From Paramoeba atlantica (lineage: Eukaryota; Discosea): a stretch of DNA of 64,000 nucleotides. How positions within the stretch are numbered: position 1 is the stretch's first letter; every line of letters starts with the position of its first letter. Position numbers and translations under genes: made by a program. Below, piece by piece: positions 56,301 to 64,000 of the stretch. The notes under the pieces were generated by a model. It was not told where the DNA came from, did not search any database, and was given only the letters and a program-made list of their open reading frames with translations. The DNA lies in contig CDRNVI010000043.1 of the NCBI GenBank assembly GCA_977017575.1, positions 372,001 to 436,000 on the forward strand, in the 5' to 3' direction.

Positions 56301-58712
56301 CGGAAGAGCGTTTGAAGCAGACTGTTGTGTCTTTCGATTTTTAGCTTCTTTTCCTGTCTTTTTGATCCGACATTCCGAGCGTTTATTGTGTCGAGGTACT
56401 TCCAATGAGCTATTCATTTCTTTCGTACAAAGCTTCTCTTTTTTATGGTTTCTGGTAGAAGAGTATGCATGTAATTCTGATTTGTTTGGAGGAAGAACAC
56501 CTAGAAGAGATAGCACACAAGGATATTCCACAGCTAATTTGAGCACTGACGCAGCACGATTTCGCAAATGTAGGGGAAAATCAGTTGCACCAATACTGTG
56601 ACACGAAATATATGTGATCAGTTGAAGGTAATCTTCTCCCCAAAGTAATGCACTACGAATTTCGTTCCGTAGGAAAAGCACATGAACGATGTTAATTGCT
56701 TCATATCGCATGCAGGCAGAAGAACAGGTCAGAAGGTTTGCGATGCTGCAAGGTTTCATGTACTTCACTATCGTTGTAATATTTTTCGAATTAGCGCACA
56801 ATCTCCAAAACATTTGCAAAACCAAGCACACGAACCTCATGTAAAGACGACTGGTAATAAACGTTGGACTATCATCTATTCGGTCGGCAATTCCAAAAAC
56901 GGATGACCGCGATCGTTTTTGACTCAGCAAAACTTCAGCTCCCTCTGATAGCCTATCCGTTGGATAGTGGTTTGATCCGTCAATTTTGTCATTTAAGCAG
57001 CGAGAAATGAAGGGCGACCCCAAATTTAAAGTAGAAAACCAAGATTCGGGTTTTTCCAAATAATTGGATAAACACGACAATAATTCATGTACCGAGCTAG
57101 GGACAACTGAGGAATCGAGGAAATTGTCCTGTTTTCCCAAAATTTCTATCAGAGTGCTAAATTCGAGAAAACTGGTATTAAATACGCAATGAAGAACATC
57201 CGTAGATGTGCCTTTTACTTGTGCATGTTCATGAGGTTCCGTATGACTTTTCTCAACTGGCTTCAAAAGTCTATGTAGGTGATGAGGTTGCGGTGGCAGG
57301 CGCAATGTGCGACATCCATATGGTACTACGTCTCGTCCTAACACATAGGGAGAGTAACCCTGCTTTCCCTTTAAGTGACCCCATTGATTATTAGAAAATA
57401 ACCTCCACATGACCTTAACTTTCAATGTCTCGGGGTCCCAGGAATCCACGATCCCAAGAATGTCCTCATTATCGCATTCCGGAGGAAAGTAAGGAGGTTC
57501 TCCTCCTGAAAGTGAAGGAAGTGGAGTCCATTCCCCTTTGATAGGTTTGTTCGGCACAACGTATTTCACGTCCAGGAATGAAATAGTGGAGCACGGCCAT
57601 GGTATTTGATGAACTTCCTTCTGGCGATTTTCTTCTCCGCATATCTTTGCATTGCGTATGACATCGGTCATCTTTTTACATGCACCGCGATCATCCATCA
57701 GTAAAAAAAGGAGCCTCCGTACAACGAAGTCTGTAAATTTAGAATTTATTGCGATTTCTCCCTGTTTATACACATTACCTAATATGCACAGTTTCAGTTG
57801 CAAGCGATGCAAAAGTGTGGGGTAGTGCACTTCATATTCAACGTACATGCCGCACTGAAGCACGACAGAGTGCTTACAAACTGCGCAAGAACAGGTTTTT
57901 GAGACTTGTTCTTCCGGGAAAAAGTTTTCGAGACTCTCCTGACGTTGTTGCTCTTCGATAGACTTATGTAAATCCCAAACATCCACTTCTAATAAAATAC
58001 AATTCAGATAGGCATCGTAATCATGGAGGTAAGGACGGAAGCCAAATTTGGTCATAATGTAAAGAATGTAGTGTAACCAAAAACTTTCTTCCTCCCACCG
58101 GAATTTGCAATCGAATTCGTCATGAGGCTTTGTACTAAGAAACTCGCTTTCCACCATGTCATACATATCGCTGCCAGAAACAATATCGCAAACTTCGTTA
58201 GCCAATTCGTTCCAAGTTCCACTCTTGAGGTACATGCGGCGTTCTCGAGATGAAACTGTTGAAACATTTTGAAGAATCGCTACTATACTTCGCAAAACAT
58301 CAAGCCGTGTCTTTGATCGAATTAAGTCTCGTTTCGTTATTTCTGTAGAACTCCCAGGGTGAGAACCGGAACTTGTTTTTGAGCGTTGGGGGATTTCATA
58401 CGCAAAATTCCTTTCAGAGGAGAGTTCCGGATCCTCGAATATATCTCTCAAATTTGTATCTTCGTTCACGCTAATAGACTCTGTTCGCGAACTACTCAGA
58501 ACTTGTACTGCTGGCTCGGAATCATTTTCATGTGTTCGCGGTGCTCTTGGATTCGGCTCCTTGTGCAGGCGAACGTAATACCGCACCAGTCGGCGCATAT
58601 GGGCAAGCAATTTCTCACGGCGGACAGCATCGGGTTGTGATGGAAAGTGAATTGGTTCCCGCATTGTGTACCATGGCATGTTGGATTCGTTCTGCGTATG
58701 GGAGGATGTCAT
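53337..58712 (-). CDS. DCAF1: DDB1- and CUL4-associated factor 1 (DCAF1/VPRBP)
   Basis: The 1791-aa protein is the largest gene here. The first 1150 residues are mostly helical (armadillo-like), with a beta-rich segment near 400 (KPIKGEWTPLPSLSGGEPPY) of unknown role. A LisH motif (LALLDKILTDSGLLQTAQTL) lies near 1210. A WD40 propeller from about 1305 (WESDVAHVLRSSNNHTTFIG) holds two DDB1-binding WDXR boxes: LWDTRRSARKPPVHLFDRID near 1524 and IWDLRTGSLLQTVPAFSRCE near 1562, with the hallmark NGSHVIVDTG before the second. The tail is acidic (ADADDYMSSHEDEYIS, DDESDMSTTSSS). It serves as substrate receptor of CRL4 ubiquitin ligase. A pyrimidine leader precedes the ATG. Confidence 0.9.
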   Translation of the reverse strand: MTSSHTQNESNMPWYTMREPIHFPSQPDAVRREKLLAHMRRLVRYYVRLHKEPNPRAPRTHENDSEPAVQVLSSSRTESISVNEDTNLRDIFEDPELSSERNFAYEIPQRSKTSSGSHPGSSTEITKRDLIRSKTRLDVLRSIVAILQNVSTVSSRERRMYLKSGTWNELANEVCDIVSGSDMYDMVESEFLSTKPHDEFDCKFRWEEESFWLHYILYIMTKFGFRPYLHDYDAYLNCILLEVDVWDLHKSIEEQQRQESLENFFPEEQVSKTCSCAVCKHSVVLQCGMYVEYEVHYPTLLHRLQLKLCILGNVYKQGEIAINSKFTDFVVRRLLFLLMDDRGACKKMTDVIRNAKICGEENRQKEVHQIPWPCSTISFLDVKYVVPNKPIKGEWTPLPSLSGGEPPYFPPECDNEDILGIVDSWDPETLKVKVMWRLFSNNQWGHLKGKQGYSPYVLGRDVVPYGCRTLRLPPQPHHLHRLLKPVEKSHTEPHEHAQVKGTSTDVLHCVFNTSFLEFSTLIEILGKQDNFLDSSVVPSSVHELLSCLSNYLEKPESWFSTLNLGSPFISRCLNDKIDGSNHYPTDRLSEGAEVLLSQKRSRSSVFGIADRIDDSPTFITSRLYMRFVCLVLQMFWRLCANSKNITTIVKYMKPCSIANLLTCSSACMRYEAINIVHVLFLRNEIRSALLWGEDYLQLITYISCHSIGATDFPLHLRNRAASVLKLAVEYPCVLSLLGVLPPNKSELHAYSSTRNHKKEKLCTKEMNSSLEVPRHNKRSECRIKKTGKEAKNRKTQQSASNALPQEFECYEVTSLFESNLFKDTIDSKQWPTDPGCAQLVQSISHCMSAVPNDDTDHDSMLMFVECIENMVVAQLLLSCKGVLKKANTHIPRKRWLPLLKSKSALCVLSGTAEERATLDLTLMNVRSDLIRELKRADIHIKMLQYISSARNRQRKSTEITIFSCLRWMAWFPAMRSALGLTPYRVGRSALKVYALSEIISKLPDFPLEKQDKTQGMYYFHVTGLIFRFLSLLIRGSCSRNVNQSSPKEKSRKRFPSSTSLSRENISLDTKNIFDIFRYAAGVNAVAKVVDSFTRIKSLVSKQEGFSWITDSWESQLLIGITALVMELIEINEIRDVLLRLGTLTALHELLQPYTRNLIFLNCKKALQRYEHFIPRPIPLESTLLKKKFRTRRNELGSTTEARNIGNNRQLALLDKILTDSGLLQTAQTLRQELNLCAHSSTFPLIETREHFDARSFDSNLSNIDKVPYHMQMDRSMHGTSRATTCTMQPRYISDSKLNKTSTYHNIFQYSEVKAISLAFANWESDVAHVLRSSNNHTTFIGTSSGSVVAYGRDLLLEIVETYEEGRSYTADTVVRDLINAQSSTFDFSASERTTARTNHTVDEIQTHCRLPITSFAVSEAVIVKRYPFEATNQFTIGSSWQPQFGNVQDALLLVTKYSSSRWENAPPTYALVDFEQENIISTYSSFPVCQMKDPTYSSVWKLEEVRESCLSMNDQLLLCGGTLWDTRRSARKPPVHLFDRIDEGSCLFHRNGSHVIVDTGIWDLRTGSLLQTVPAFSRCETLMSPDSSVLLAYSSLQLSAYNSKTYAHENVILDYHNERSRIIGVVSIAGRDASSIGAIVWNTGGSHMDELDRIDHSSNESTFTTFLHAGSAPSMLQPNEYDRYTMGAVDTNYGPTRTQSTIENTSNTRFSDSQLSDSTSEASTWESDIGSGALDSYEGLFADADDYMSSHEDEYISTILSTSDDESDMSTTSSSIGSLDMGDEQAYSTAS

Positions 58713-59235
58713 TGGAAAAAGAAGAGATAAGGAAACGGGCGTAAATAATTTTGAAGTGGAGTTACTTTAACTATGTTAGATCACTGAGTTATCTACAAAA
58801 ATGCGAGCATACTACAGGGGCTGCGGGTGCTGTTTCAGCGCGGTTTCGGCACGGTTTCAACGCGGTTTCGCGGGACACTAGAAACATGCATTATTACATC
58901 GTAATTTGTGGGTGATTCTTTGGACACTCAACATTTGAGCAATTCGTTCAAAAAAAAGGAAGTCGGGATTACTTACAAGTCCTTTTCCCAGTATGTAGTT
59001 CAATATTGTACTGGACTACAATTGCGAAAGCATGTGAAGTATCCAAAGATCGGGCACGTTCGTCTATTGACGATGTTTGCTTCTTACCAGGACTTGACAG
59101 CATGCATACGTTTGAAAGCTCTAGTAGACTTCACGGCGTGTAAACTCCCATCACAATCTGGTGAAAGCGAATTTCATTGGGACATCCAAAGTCAGTGGAC
59201 CAATGCACGCAATATAGCAATGCGCAGCTGTGGTC
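58713..59235. other. Intergenic, about 520 bp; uncertain plus-strand open frame
   Basis: From 58908 to 59246 the plus strand is open for 112 codons (for example VRLLTMFASYQDLTACIRL), filling most of the gap, but it starts with GTG, has a stop just before it and no recognisable domain. It runs 11 bp into the end of MUS81. I do not call it a gene. Confidence 0.35.
58832..58874. repeat. 11-bp tandem repeat, about 3.5 copies
   Basis: GTTTCAGCGCG, GTTTCGGCACG, GTTTCAACGCG, then GTTTCGCGGGA. It lies about 120 bp upstream of the DCAF1 start, in the probable promoter. The CGCGG(T)TTC core is GC-rich in an AT-rich gap. Confidence 0.8.
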
Positions 59236-61005
59236 CTACGAAGTAAACAAATGATAAAGCGTGCTACTGATTGAGTCAGAACATATTCTTAACGATTGAG
59301 TTCGACTTTCCGAAATGCAATCACTTTGCATTGGCTGTGTGTTGTCGGGCATCAAATCTTTGTCTAAGAATGTCAGAGCGAATTCAGCACTAAGGCGATC
59401 CCTTTTTGACTCAACATTCTTAAAATAGCGTTTTAATTCTAAAGGGGAACGGAAAAAAGTGGCTATAGAGTTCGCGGTTTCGGCGCCCACCTGTGGAACA
59501 TGACATAGCATGCGGTAAAAACTCTGCACACGTTTATCGGTATTTCTCATATTATTTACGTGCTGCGTCCATTTCTCTCGGCTACCCGTAAAGACAGATT
59601 CGCCTCTATGTTCGCTTCCAGGTAGAATATCCGTCTCTTCTCCTGGACACGTGGTATCAGCAGGTAAACATATTTCTATATTAGGTTTACCGGAAGAAAT
59701 TCTAGAACGTTTCATAGTATGGTGAAACACAGCAGCCTTATCTACTCTACGTGCTGCTAGCGTGTTTCTCATGGCGGCACTAATTTTTGAGGAAAGTTCG
59801 AGGAGAGTTCTAGCGGATTCCTCCATATTTTGTGTGCATATTACAGTGAAACCATCTCTAAGTAGAAGCGAATGAATGGAGGCATTTAGAGTAGACTCAC
59901 TCAAGATTGAATAACGTCCTTTGTGACTTTTTTCTATATTTCCTTCAATGAGGTACATTACGAAAGGTATGCAGCAGCGCAATAGGCCGACTCTTTGGTC
60001 ATAAAAACGACCGTCAATTATGCTTGCAGAAAGATCCTGGATGGTTTTCCTTTCTATTATATACGGCAACATTCGATTTATTCTATTATAATTTGATGTT
60101 TCCGAATATGTCCACACTATGTCTCCTATGGGTAGTTGCTCTAGTTGAATAAATTGATCATGCTCACTCACACGTGCTATTTCGGATTGATCGTTCAATA
60201 ATAGCTCTAGGACCTCATCTGTCGGTGAGCTGCGTCCTTTATAAACACCAGGTGCTTTTGCAAGCTTACCTTGAGTTGGCCTACCCATCGTAATTTTACG
60301 ATTCCCTTGGAAGACTTGGCGTAGATTTTCAACTAAGGCTTTTAAGTTCGGGTCCTCGCGACGGTCGAATATAATGCTTAAATTCCGAAAAGATGTGCAA
60401 ACATTTGATAATGGAATCTTTTTTGTGAACATGTTGAATCGTATTTTGTGACTCGACGAATCGAAATAACTAAGGTTCACGTGTGGAGCTGGACTATGTA
60501 ACTTATTAAATAGATCGCCACGGGCTATGGTTATATGGCTTCTTTCCTCACACAATCCAGCGTCGAAATCTTGATCCAAACGGTTATGCTGTATTTCATT
60601 TCTGTTATGCGTTGCAATATAATGGATATCAAGATTCTGTTTTCCAGTCTCAGAAGAGAGTGTTGTGTCATCCAGTATTGTAGGACACTTTCTATAACTT
60701 TCTATAACTCTTCTGTGGGATGATGCATTTTGTCGATCCCACTCGGCTTTAAGGGCCTCCAAAACGTTTCCTTGTACGCCGTTAATTTCCGCTAATTCCT
60801 TGTAAGGACTTTCTATTTCAAGGGGATATCTACTCAATCCTACGTAGGCAGCTTTCAAGTGTTGGCTTTTTCGCTCAGGGGTAAGATTTTCTAGCAAGCT
60901 TTCGGGACTATCATGAGATGTGGCAGATTTCTGAACTTTCAGATCGCATTTTTCCATAGCTTCCTCCAGAAGGCGGAGAAGACTTTCATTAGCGCGTTGC
61001 GACAT
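59236..61005 (-). CDS. MUS81: Crossover junction endonuclease MUS81
   Basis: From ATG 61005 the protein has 589 residues (a frame from 61050 adds 15 hydrophobic ones). The N-terminal HhH is YVGLSRYPLEIESPYKELAE, then INGVQGNVLEALKAEW. A winged-helix region has GRPTQGKLAKAPGVYKG. In the ERCC4 nuclease domain the acidic residue is in LSIIFDRREDPN, the core is MLPYIIERKTIQDLSASIID (the ERKxxxD motif) and GRFYDQRVGLLRCC follows. The C-terminal HhH is VPQVGAETANSIATFFRSPL. It works with an EME1 partner on branched DNA. An insert of about 80 residues with Ser/Arg follows the nuclease core. Confidence 0.95.
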   Translation of the reverse strand: MSQRANESLLRLLEEAMEKCDLKVQKSATSHDSPESLLENLTPERKSQHLKAAYVGLSRYPLEIESPYKELAEINGVQGNVLEALKAEWDRQNASSHRRVIESYRKCPTILDDTTLSSETGKQNLDIHYIATHNRNEIQHNRLDQDFDAGLCEERSHITIARGDLFNKLHSPAPHVNLSYFDSSSHKIRFNMFTKKIPLSNVCTSFRNLSIIFDRREDPNLKALVENLRQVFQGNRKITMGRPTQGKLAKAPGVYKGRSSPTDEVLELLLNDQSEIARVSEHDQFIQLEQLPIGDIVWTYSETSNYNRINRMLPYIIERKTIQDLSASIIDGRFYDQRVGLLRCCIPFVMYLIEGNIEKSHKGRYSILSESTLNASIHSLLLRDGFTVICTQNMEESARTLLELSSKISAAMRNTLAARRVDKAAVFHHTMKRSRISSGKPNIEICLPADTTCPGEETDILPGSEHRGESVFTGSREKWTQHVNNMRNTDKRVQSFYRMLCHVPQVGAETANSIATFFRSPLELKRYFKNVESKRDRLSAEFALTFLDKDLMPDNTQPMQSDCISESRTQSLRICSDSISSTLYHLFTS

Positions 61006-61138
61006 TACATGTAGTAAAAACAGCCTACACTTGAAATCAATAAAAATCATTATAAATTATTATAAAGGGTCCTTTTCGGGAAAAATATTGGAAGCAATAA
61101 ATACACAAGAAAGAGTATGAGTCACGTTTGGATGACTA

Positions 61139-63058
61139 TTAAGACGAAAAATAGCCATTGGAATGCGCGTATGACACAAGTCTTTCCAATAAAACAGAGC
61201 TGTGCATGGGAATCGTTGAAGCAAGGAATCTTCCGTATGCTGGAGCACTGTTTGCGTTTCCTGCAGTATAGAAGGGCGCGGGTCCATCGCAGACTGCAAA
61301 CTGTATGAGTCTTTTATCGCGTGCCTTGGTCTCATGTTTGGTTTCAGTGAAATTAGTGGTTTCCTCAGTGCGACATTTCTTCGACACAGGTTCTAACCTT
61401 TGTACGATAAAATGGGTCATATGTTGATTGACAACTGGACGCACGCCAGACAACCCAGTGCGGAATGCACTACTAATTTTCATGCAATTCTCTGCATTGA
61501 TCCCAGATACCAGACCATCATCATTTACGCCCATGAATAAGATACCTCCGTAGGTGTTCAGAAAAGATGTTGCATACGTACATGCTCGTTGAACATGTAC
61601 TCTTAGGATCTTTGAGGTACATGTATCATCAATGGAAGGTGATTTTTCGCGAGTACCCGCGTCGGTTTTATGAAGCTCGTTTTCATTGGAGGCACTGCTA
61701 GATTTAAATTCCCGAAAAGACGTTTCGAAAGACTGGTTACCGTTGAGCTGGTCACCTACTCTGAGTACAGTCGTCTGCCGCGAGACCAGTTTCAGTAATT
61801 TTTGCTTGCAAAGTTTACCTGAAACAGAAAAAGCTGTGCGCGTCCGATTATTCATATTGCTAACAATGCCTGCTATGCATTTAGTAATGTCCATATTTTG
61901 TGGAAGTCCGCTAGTTTTTTCGCGTATCGAAGATGAGGAAGTTGCATTTATTGGCAGGGTATTCTCGGTCTCACCAATTCGGCTCATGTTGTTTAACATC
62001 GCAAGTTTTTGTATCTGTCTCAGTGTAGAAGACAGAGAAGGGGGCGTGTACAATACATGTAATTGGAGTTCGTGCAACCGTATACAGACGTTCGGGAGGA
62101 CACATTCGCTTTCTTTGCGAGCAGCGTCGTTCGATGTAAAATTTAATGCATCTAGAGGAGTTTCCTGTTGAAAGTTCGAAAAAGCGCCTATTCCGCATTC
62201 TACAACTACGTTGTAAAGTGGACAACGCGGTTTCTTCGTAGTGTTTTTCCAATTGCACGCATAAGCTGCTTGCAATGCCCGGCTTCCCCCTACCCGAATC
62301 AGTGAAGTTGTATCCAAGTGATAGCTCATTTGGCTGAAAGTGCTGTATTCAAGATTTGTGTAGATTTCCGAAGCGAGCTTGTGGTTTTTTGCGGGAGTTC
62401 GTATGTAGCCGACAGTCACAAGACTTTTTTGTTTTCTGTTCCGGACAGCTAAAAACCAGCGATACATTTTACACGGTGAGTACGTTGTGCATCCTTCGTC
62501 GGGACAGATGGCAACAACGGTTAGGCACAACAGCACATAATTTCCCCACTGAGATTCGCGACCAAGAAACTGTTTACCGGGATGCATAAGAGTCCGAAGT
62601 ACTGGAATGGCAAACAGTTGGAGTATTCTACCAAATTGCGCGCTCCTGGTACAATTTACATCCGCAGAATCCAATGTATTGAGTCTATGCTCGTTGTCTA
62701 TAGTATAAATTATCCTATCAAACGCGCTACATCGCATCAGATTCGGATAATATTCAGCTAATGAATTCTGTATGCGAAGCCGAAGAATAATTTCGTATCC
62801 TTCCGTCTTCCTTTCATAGTCTTCTGGAAAAATCTCCTGAATATTTCTGGGATCTGTAGGAGGCACGATTTGCTCTGTGAGCAAAGCATCAATGTAGATA
62901 CAATAACTATCCCGCAGTGCACGCCAATCCGGAGAGGTGTACGAACTAATACGAATTATGTCTAGGACGCCTCCGTTCGGTGTGTTTAGCAAAGCGCATA
63001 TGTATGCAGTAGTTTGACGAATATTTTCCGCTTCGACCAAAAAATGCGATCGAGACAT
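61139..63058 (-). CDS. Schlafen/AlbA_2-type protein with duplicated-looking domain
   Basis: The 639-aa protein starts MSRSHFLVEAENIRQTTAYI. Its second half carries an AlbA_2 domain: SFREFKSSSASNENELH (the E-FK motif) near 450, then TYATSFLNTYGGILFMGVND and DGLVSGINAENCMKI, the A-x-x-N-T-x-GG-x-L-x-x-G-V-x-D-x-G-x-x-x-G-I signature. The first 30 residues (AYICALLNTPNGGVLDII) look like a shorter version of the same signature, so two AlbA-like units may be present. AlbA_2 is the core of animal Schlafen (tRNA/rRNA cleavage) and of many bacterial regulators. The metal/nuclease residues cannot be judged by eye. Function unknown. Confidence 0.7.
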   Translation of the reverse strand: MSRSHFLVEAENIRQTTAYICALLNTPNGGVLDIIRISSYTSPDWRALRDSYCIYIDALLTEQIVPPTDPRNIQEIFPEDYERKTEGYEIILRLRIQNSLAEYYPNLMRCSAFDRIIYTIDNEHRLNTLDSADVNCTRSAQFGRILQLFAIPVLRTLMHPGKQFLGRESQWGNYVLLCLTVVAICPDEGCTTYSPCKMYRWFLAVRNRKQKSLVTVGYIRTPAKNHKLASEIYTNLEYSTFSQMSYHLDTTSLIRVGGSRALQAAYACNWKNTTKKPRCPLYNVVVECGIGAFSNFQQETPLDALNFTSNDAARKESECVLPNVCIRLHELQLHVLYTPPSLSSTLRQIQKLAMLNNMSRIGETENTLPINATSSSSIREKTSGLPQNMDITKCIAGIVSNMNNRTRTAFSVSGKLCKQKLLKLVSRQTTVLRVGDQLNGNQSFETSFREFKSSSASNENELHKTDAGTREKSPSIDDTCTSKILRVHVQRACTYATSFLNTYGGILFMGVNDDGLVSGINAENCMKISSAFRTGLSGVRPVVNQHMTHFIVQRLEPVSKKCRTEETTNFTETKHETKARDKRLIQFAVCDGPAPFYTAGNANSAPAYGRFLASTIPMHSSVLLERLVSYAHSNGYFSS

Positions 63059-63653
63059 TTCTCAGTAATCGTTACCTCTTTAATCAGAGAGCGCTAGTGA
63101 GCTTTGCGTCTTAAGCCAATGTTGCGTCACAAATCATCCGAGGATAAACGGTGTCACGTAAAAAAATTCATTAAAAAAATATCCATTATTCATTCAAAAA
63201 AATATCCATTATGATCTACAAAGCATGTTTATGTGAAATTTCTATGCGAAACACCAGCACAATACATAAAAATGATGCGACTAAAGTAATGTAGTAATGC
63301 CATGAAGTATTTCTGAGAAATACAAGAAATTTTATTCCGAGAAAGATCTTCCCGGACGAAATGTTCAACGGTTTTTAAAACTACTGACATTTAGAGCTAC
63401 TGTATATCGCCTATTCCTCTAAAGCACCATATACATGATGCACATGTTCGCAAAAAAGAGAATTTTGTACAAAACAAAGAGTAACAAATTCTTCATAAAG
63501 CAGCAACGCCCAATTATCGCCGTTGGCTTGCTAATCAATCTAAAGCAACAATGATTTTGGTGTCCCCTTTTTCTGTAACAATCTTTTCTGTAGCAAATAC
63601 GTCGCCCACGTATTACACAACCATGCAAGAGCCCAATAATTAAGCAAGTACTC
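63059..63653. other. Intergenic, about 600 bp, no gene seen
   Basis: AT-rich, contains the tandem repeat at 63167. A minus frame at 63419-63682 starts with TTG and overlaps the LOG-family stop; not called. Confidence 0.4.
63167..63211. repeat. Two tandem copies of a 22/23-bp A-rich unit
   Basis: TTCATTAAAAAAATATCCAT with the next TA, then TTCATTCAAAAAAATATCCA with the next TTA. Upstream of the AlbA_2 gene. Confidence 0.75.
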
Positions 63654-64000
63654 TTACTCAACAGGTGAAGATCGGGGCTCAAGAGGGGGGGACCATGCAG
63701 GTGTCCGCCGATTCATAATTTGGCTTTCACCAGGGCTGTTGCTCCCAGGCGTGGTCATACCTCCTCGCGTTATTACGCCAGTCAAATGTCCTTCAAGAGT
63801 CGACGTAACAAACTGAAAAGCCTCTTCTACACTGTCCGTAAAGCAAATGTCGTCAATGTCGTCCTGTGAAATGGTTCCAAGATCTGCAAGCGCTTGCCAA
63901 TTCAACACTGTCTTCCAGTAGGACGCCCCAAAAAGAACAATGGGCATTCTCTTTACCTTCCCTGTCTGCTTTAACGTTAGCATTTCGAAGAGCTCATCAA
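63654..64000 (-). CDS. LOG / TIGR00730-family Rossmann protein, C-terminal part (cut by window edge)
   Basis: The frame is open from the right edge and reads DELFEMLTLKQTGKVKRMPI, VLFGASYWKTVLNWQALADL and GTISQDDIDDICFTDSVEEA. This is the end of the LOG/lysine-decarboxylase-like fold, matching the GxGTLDELFE...LTLIQTxKI...P-VVLFG...W sequence seen in cytokinin-activating LOG and related nucleosidases, and in the larger bacterial-type TIGR00730 proteins. The PGGxGTxxE nucleotide-binding motif would be just beyond the window. A Pro/Ser-rich 40-residue tail follows the domain. The ATG at 63983 is internal, not the start. Confidence 0.9.
   Translation of the reverse strand, partial: DELFEMLTLKQTGKVKRMPIVLFGASYWKTVLNWQALADLGTISQDDIDDICFTDSVEEAFQFVTSTLEGHLTGVITRGGMTTPGSNSPGESQIMNRRTPAWSPPLEPRSSPVE

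Noticed and set aside
58908-59246. 112-codon plus-strand frame between DCAF1 and MUS81
   Set aside because: GTG start with a stop just before it, no family match; it would be the only plus-strand host gene.
1-64000. Spliced-leader trans-splicing suggested by one-strand layout
   Set aside because: No consistent pyrimidine-tract plus AG before starts; CCT6 and proteasome beta2 have no AG in the last 30-40 bases.
1-64000. Bacterial contamination suggested by IS30
   Set aside because: Flanking genes are clearly eukaryotic on both sides and the transposase is decayed in place.
1-64000. CRISPR arrays, rRNA genes
   Set aside because: No regularly spaced direct repeats with unique spacers and no rRNA-like stretch; the tandem arrays found have no spacers.

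Overview
This is a 64 kb piece of nuclear DNA from an intron-poor, gene-dense unicellular eukaryote. Recognisable host genes include a V-ATPase B subunit, proteasome beta2, CCT6, dyskerin (CBF5), XPD, MUS81, exosome RRP43, SF3B2, SNW1/SKIP, NUP35, NAP1, DCAF1, NOL12, NIF3, a D-aminoacyl-tRNA deacylase and a LOG-family enzyme truncated by the right edge. Most are single uninterrupted reading frames. Two places (45.1-45.3 kb and 49.95-50.09 kb) look as if a very short intron is present. I cannot assign a phylum from sequence alone; an intron-poor microalga or other protist fits.

The most striking layout feature is orientation. Every host gene I can support, more than 30 in a row from 0.7 to 64 kb, lies on the minus strand. 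Intergenic gaps are usually 100-500 bp. I see no conserved AG acceptor just before the start codons, so nothing here supports spliced-leader trans-splicing; several starts follow a short pyrimidine-rich leader instead.

Region by region: 0-4 kb carries a possible C48-peptidase fragment, a Cdc25/ACR2-type rhodanese phosphatase, a LYR-motif protein and an Eaf6-like small protein. From 4 to 15 kb lie two large paralogous genes with an N-terminal hydrophobic segment, a kelch-like ectodomain, one membrane helix and a STE11/MEKK-like kinase domain. Between them is about 5 kb of mobile-element debris: nested C-run terminal-inverted-repeat elements, hairpins, a 32-bp perfect palindrome and a broken bacterial-type IS30 transposase. 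From 15.5 to 38 kb are mostly housekeeping genes (V-ATPase, TPR, NUP35, proteasome, NIF3, SDR, TruA-like, dienelactone hydrolase, SMYD-like, SF3B2, DTD, SNW1, XPD). From 38 to 64 kb are a Pro-rich protein, NAP, CCT6, CBF5, a degenerate kinesin, RRP43, NOL12, a mitochondrial-looking helical protein, DCAF1, MUS81, an AlbA_2/Schlafen-type protein and the LOG-family fragment.

There is no operon-like functional grouping. Themes that recur are RNA processing (SF3B2, SNW1, CBF5, RRP43, NOL12), DNA repair (XPD, MUS81, DCAF1) and organelle-targeted small proteins. Three coding stretches (about 30.7-31.7, 33.1-33.9 and 39.2-40.1 kb) are far richer in GC than the rest and encode Pro/Gly/Arg/Glu-rich sequence.
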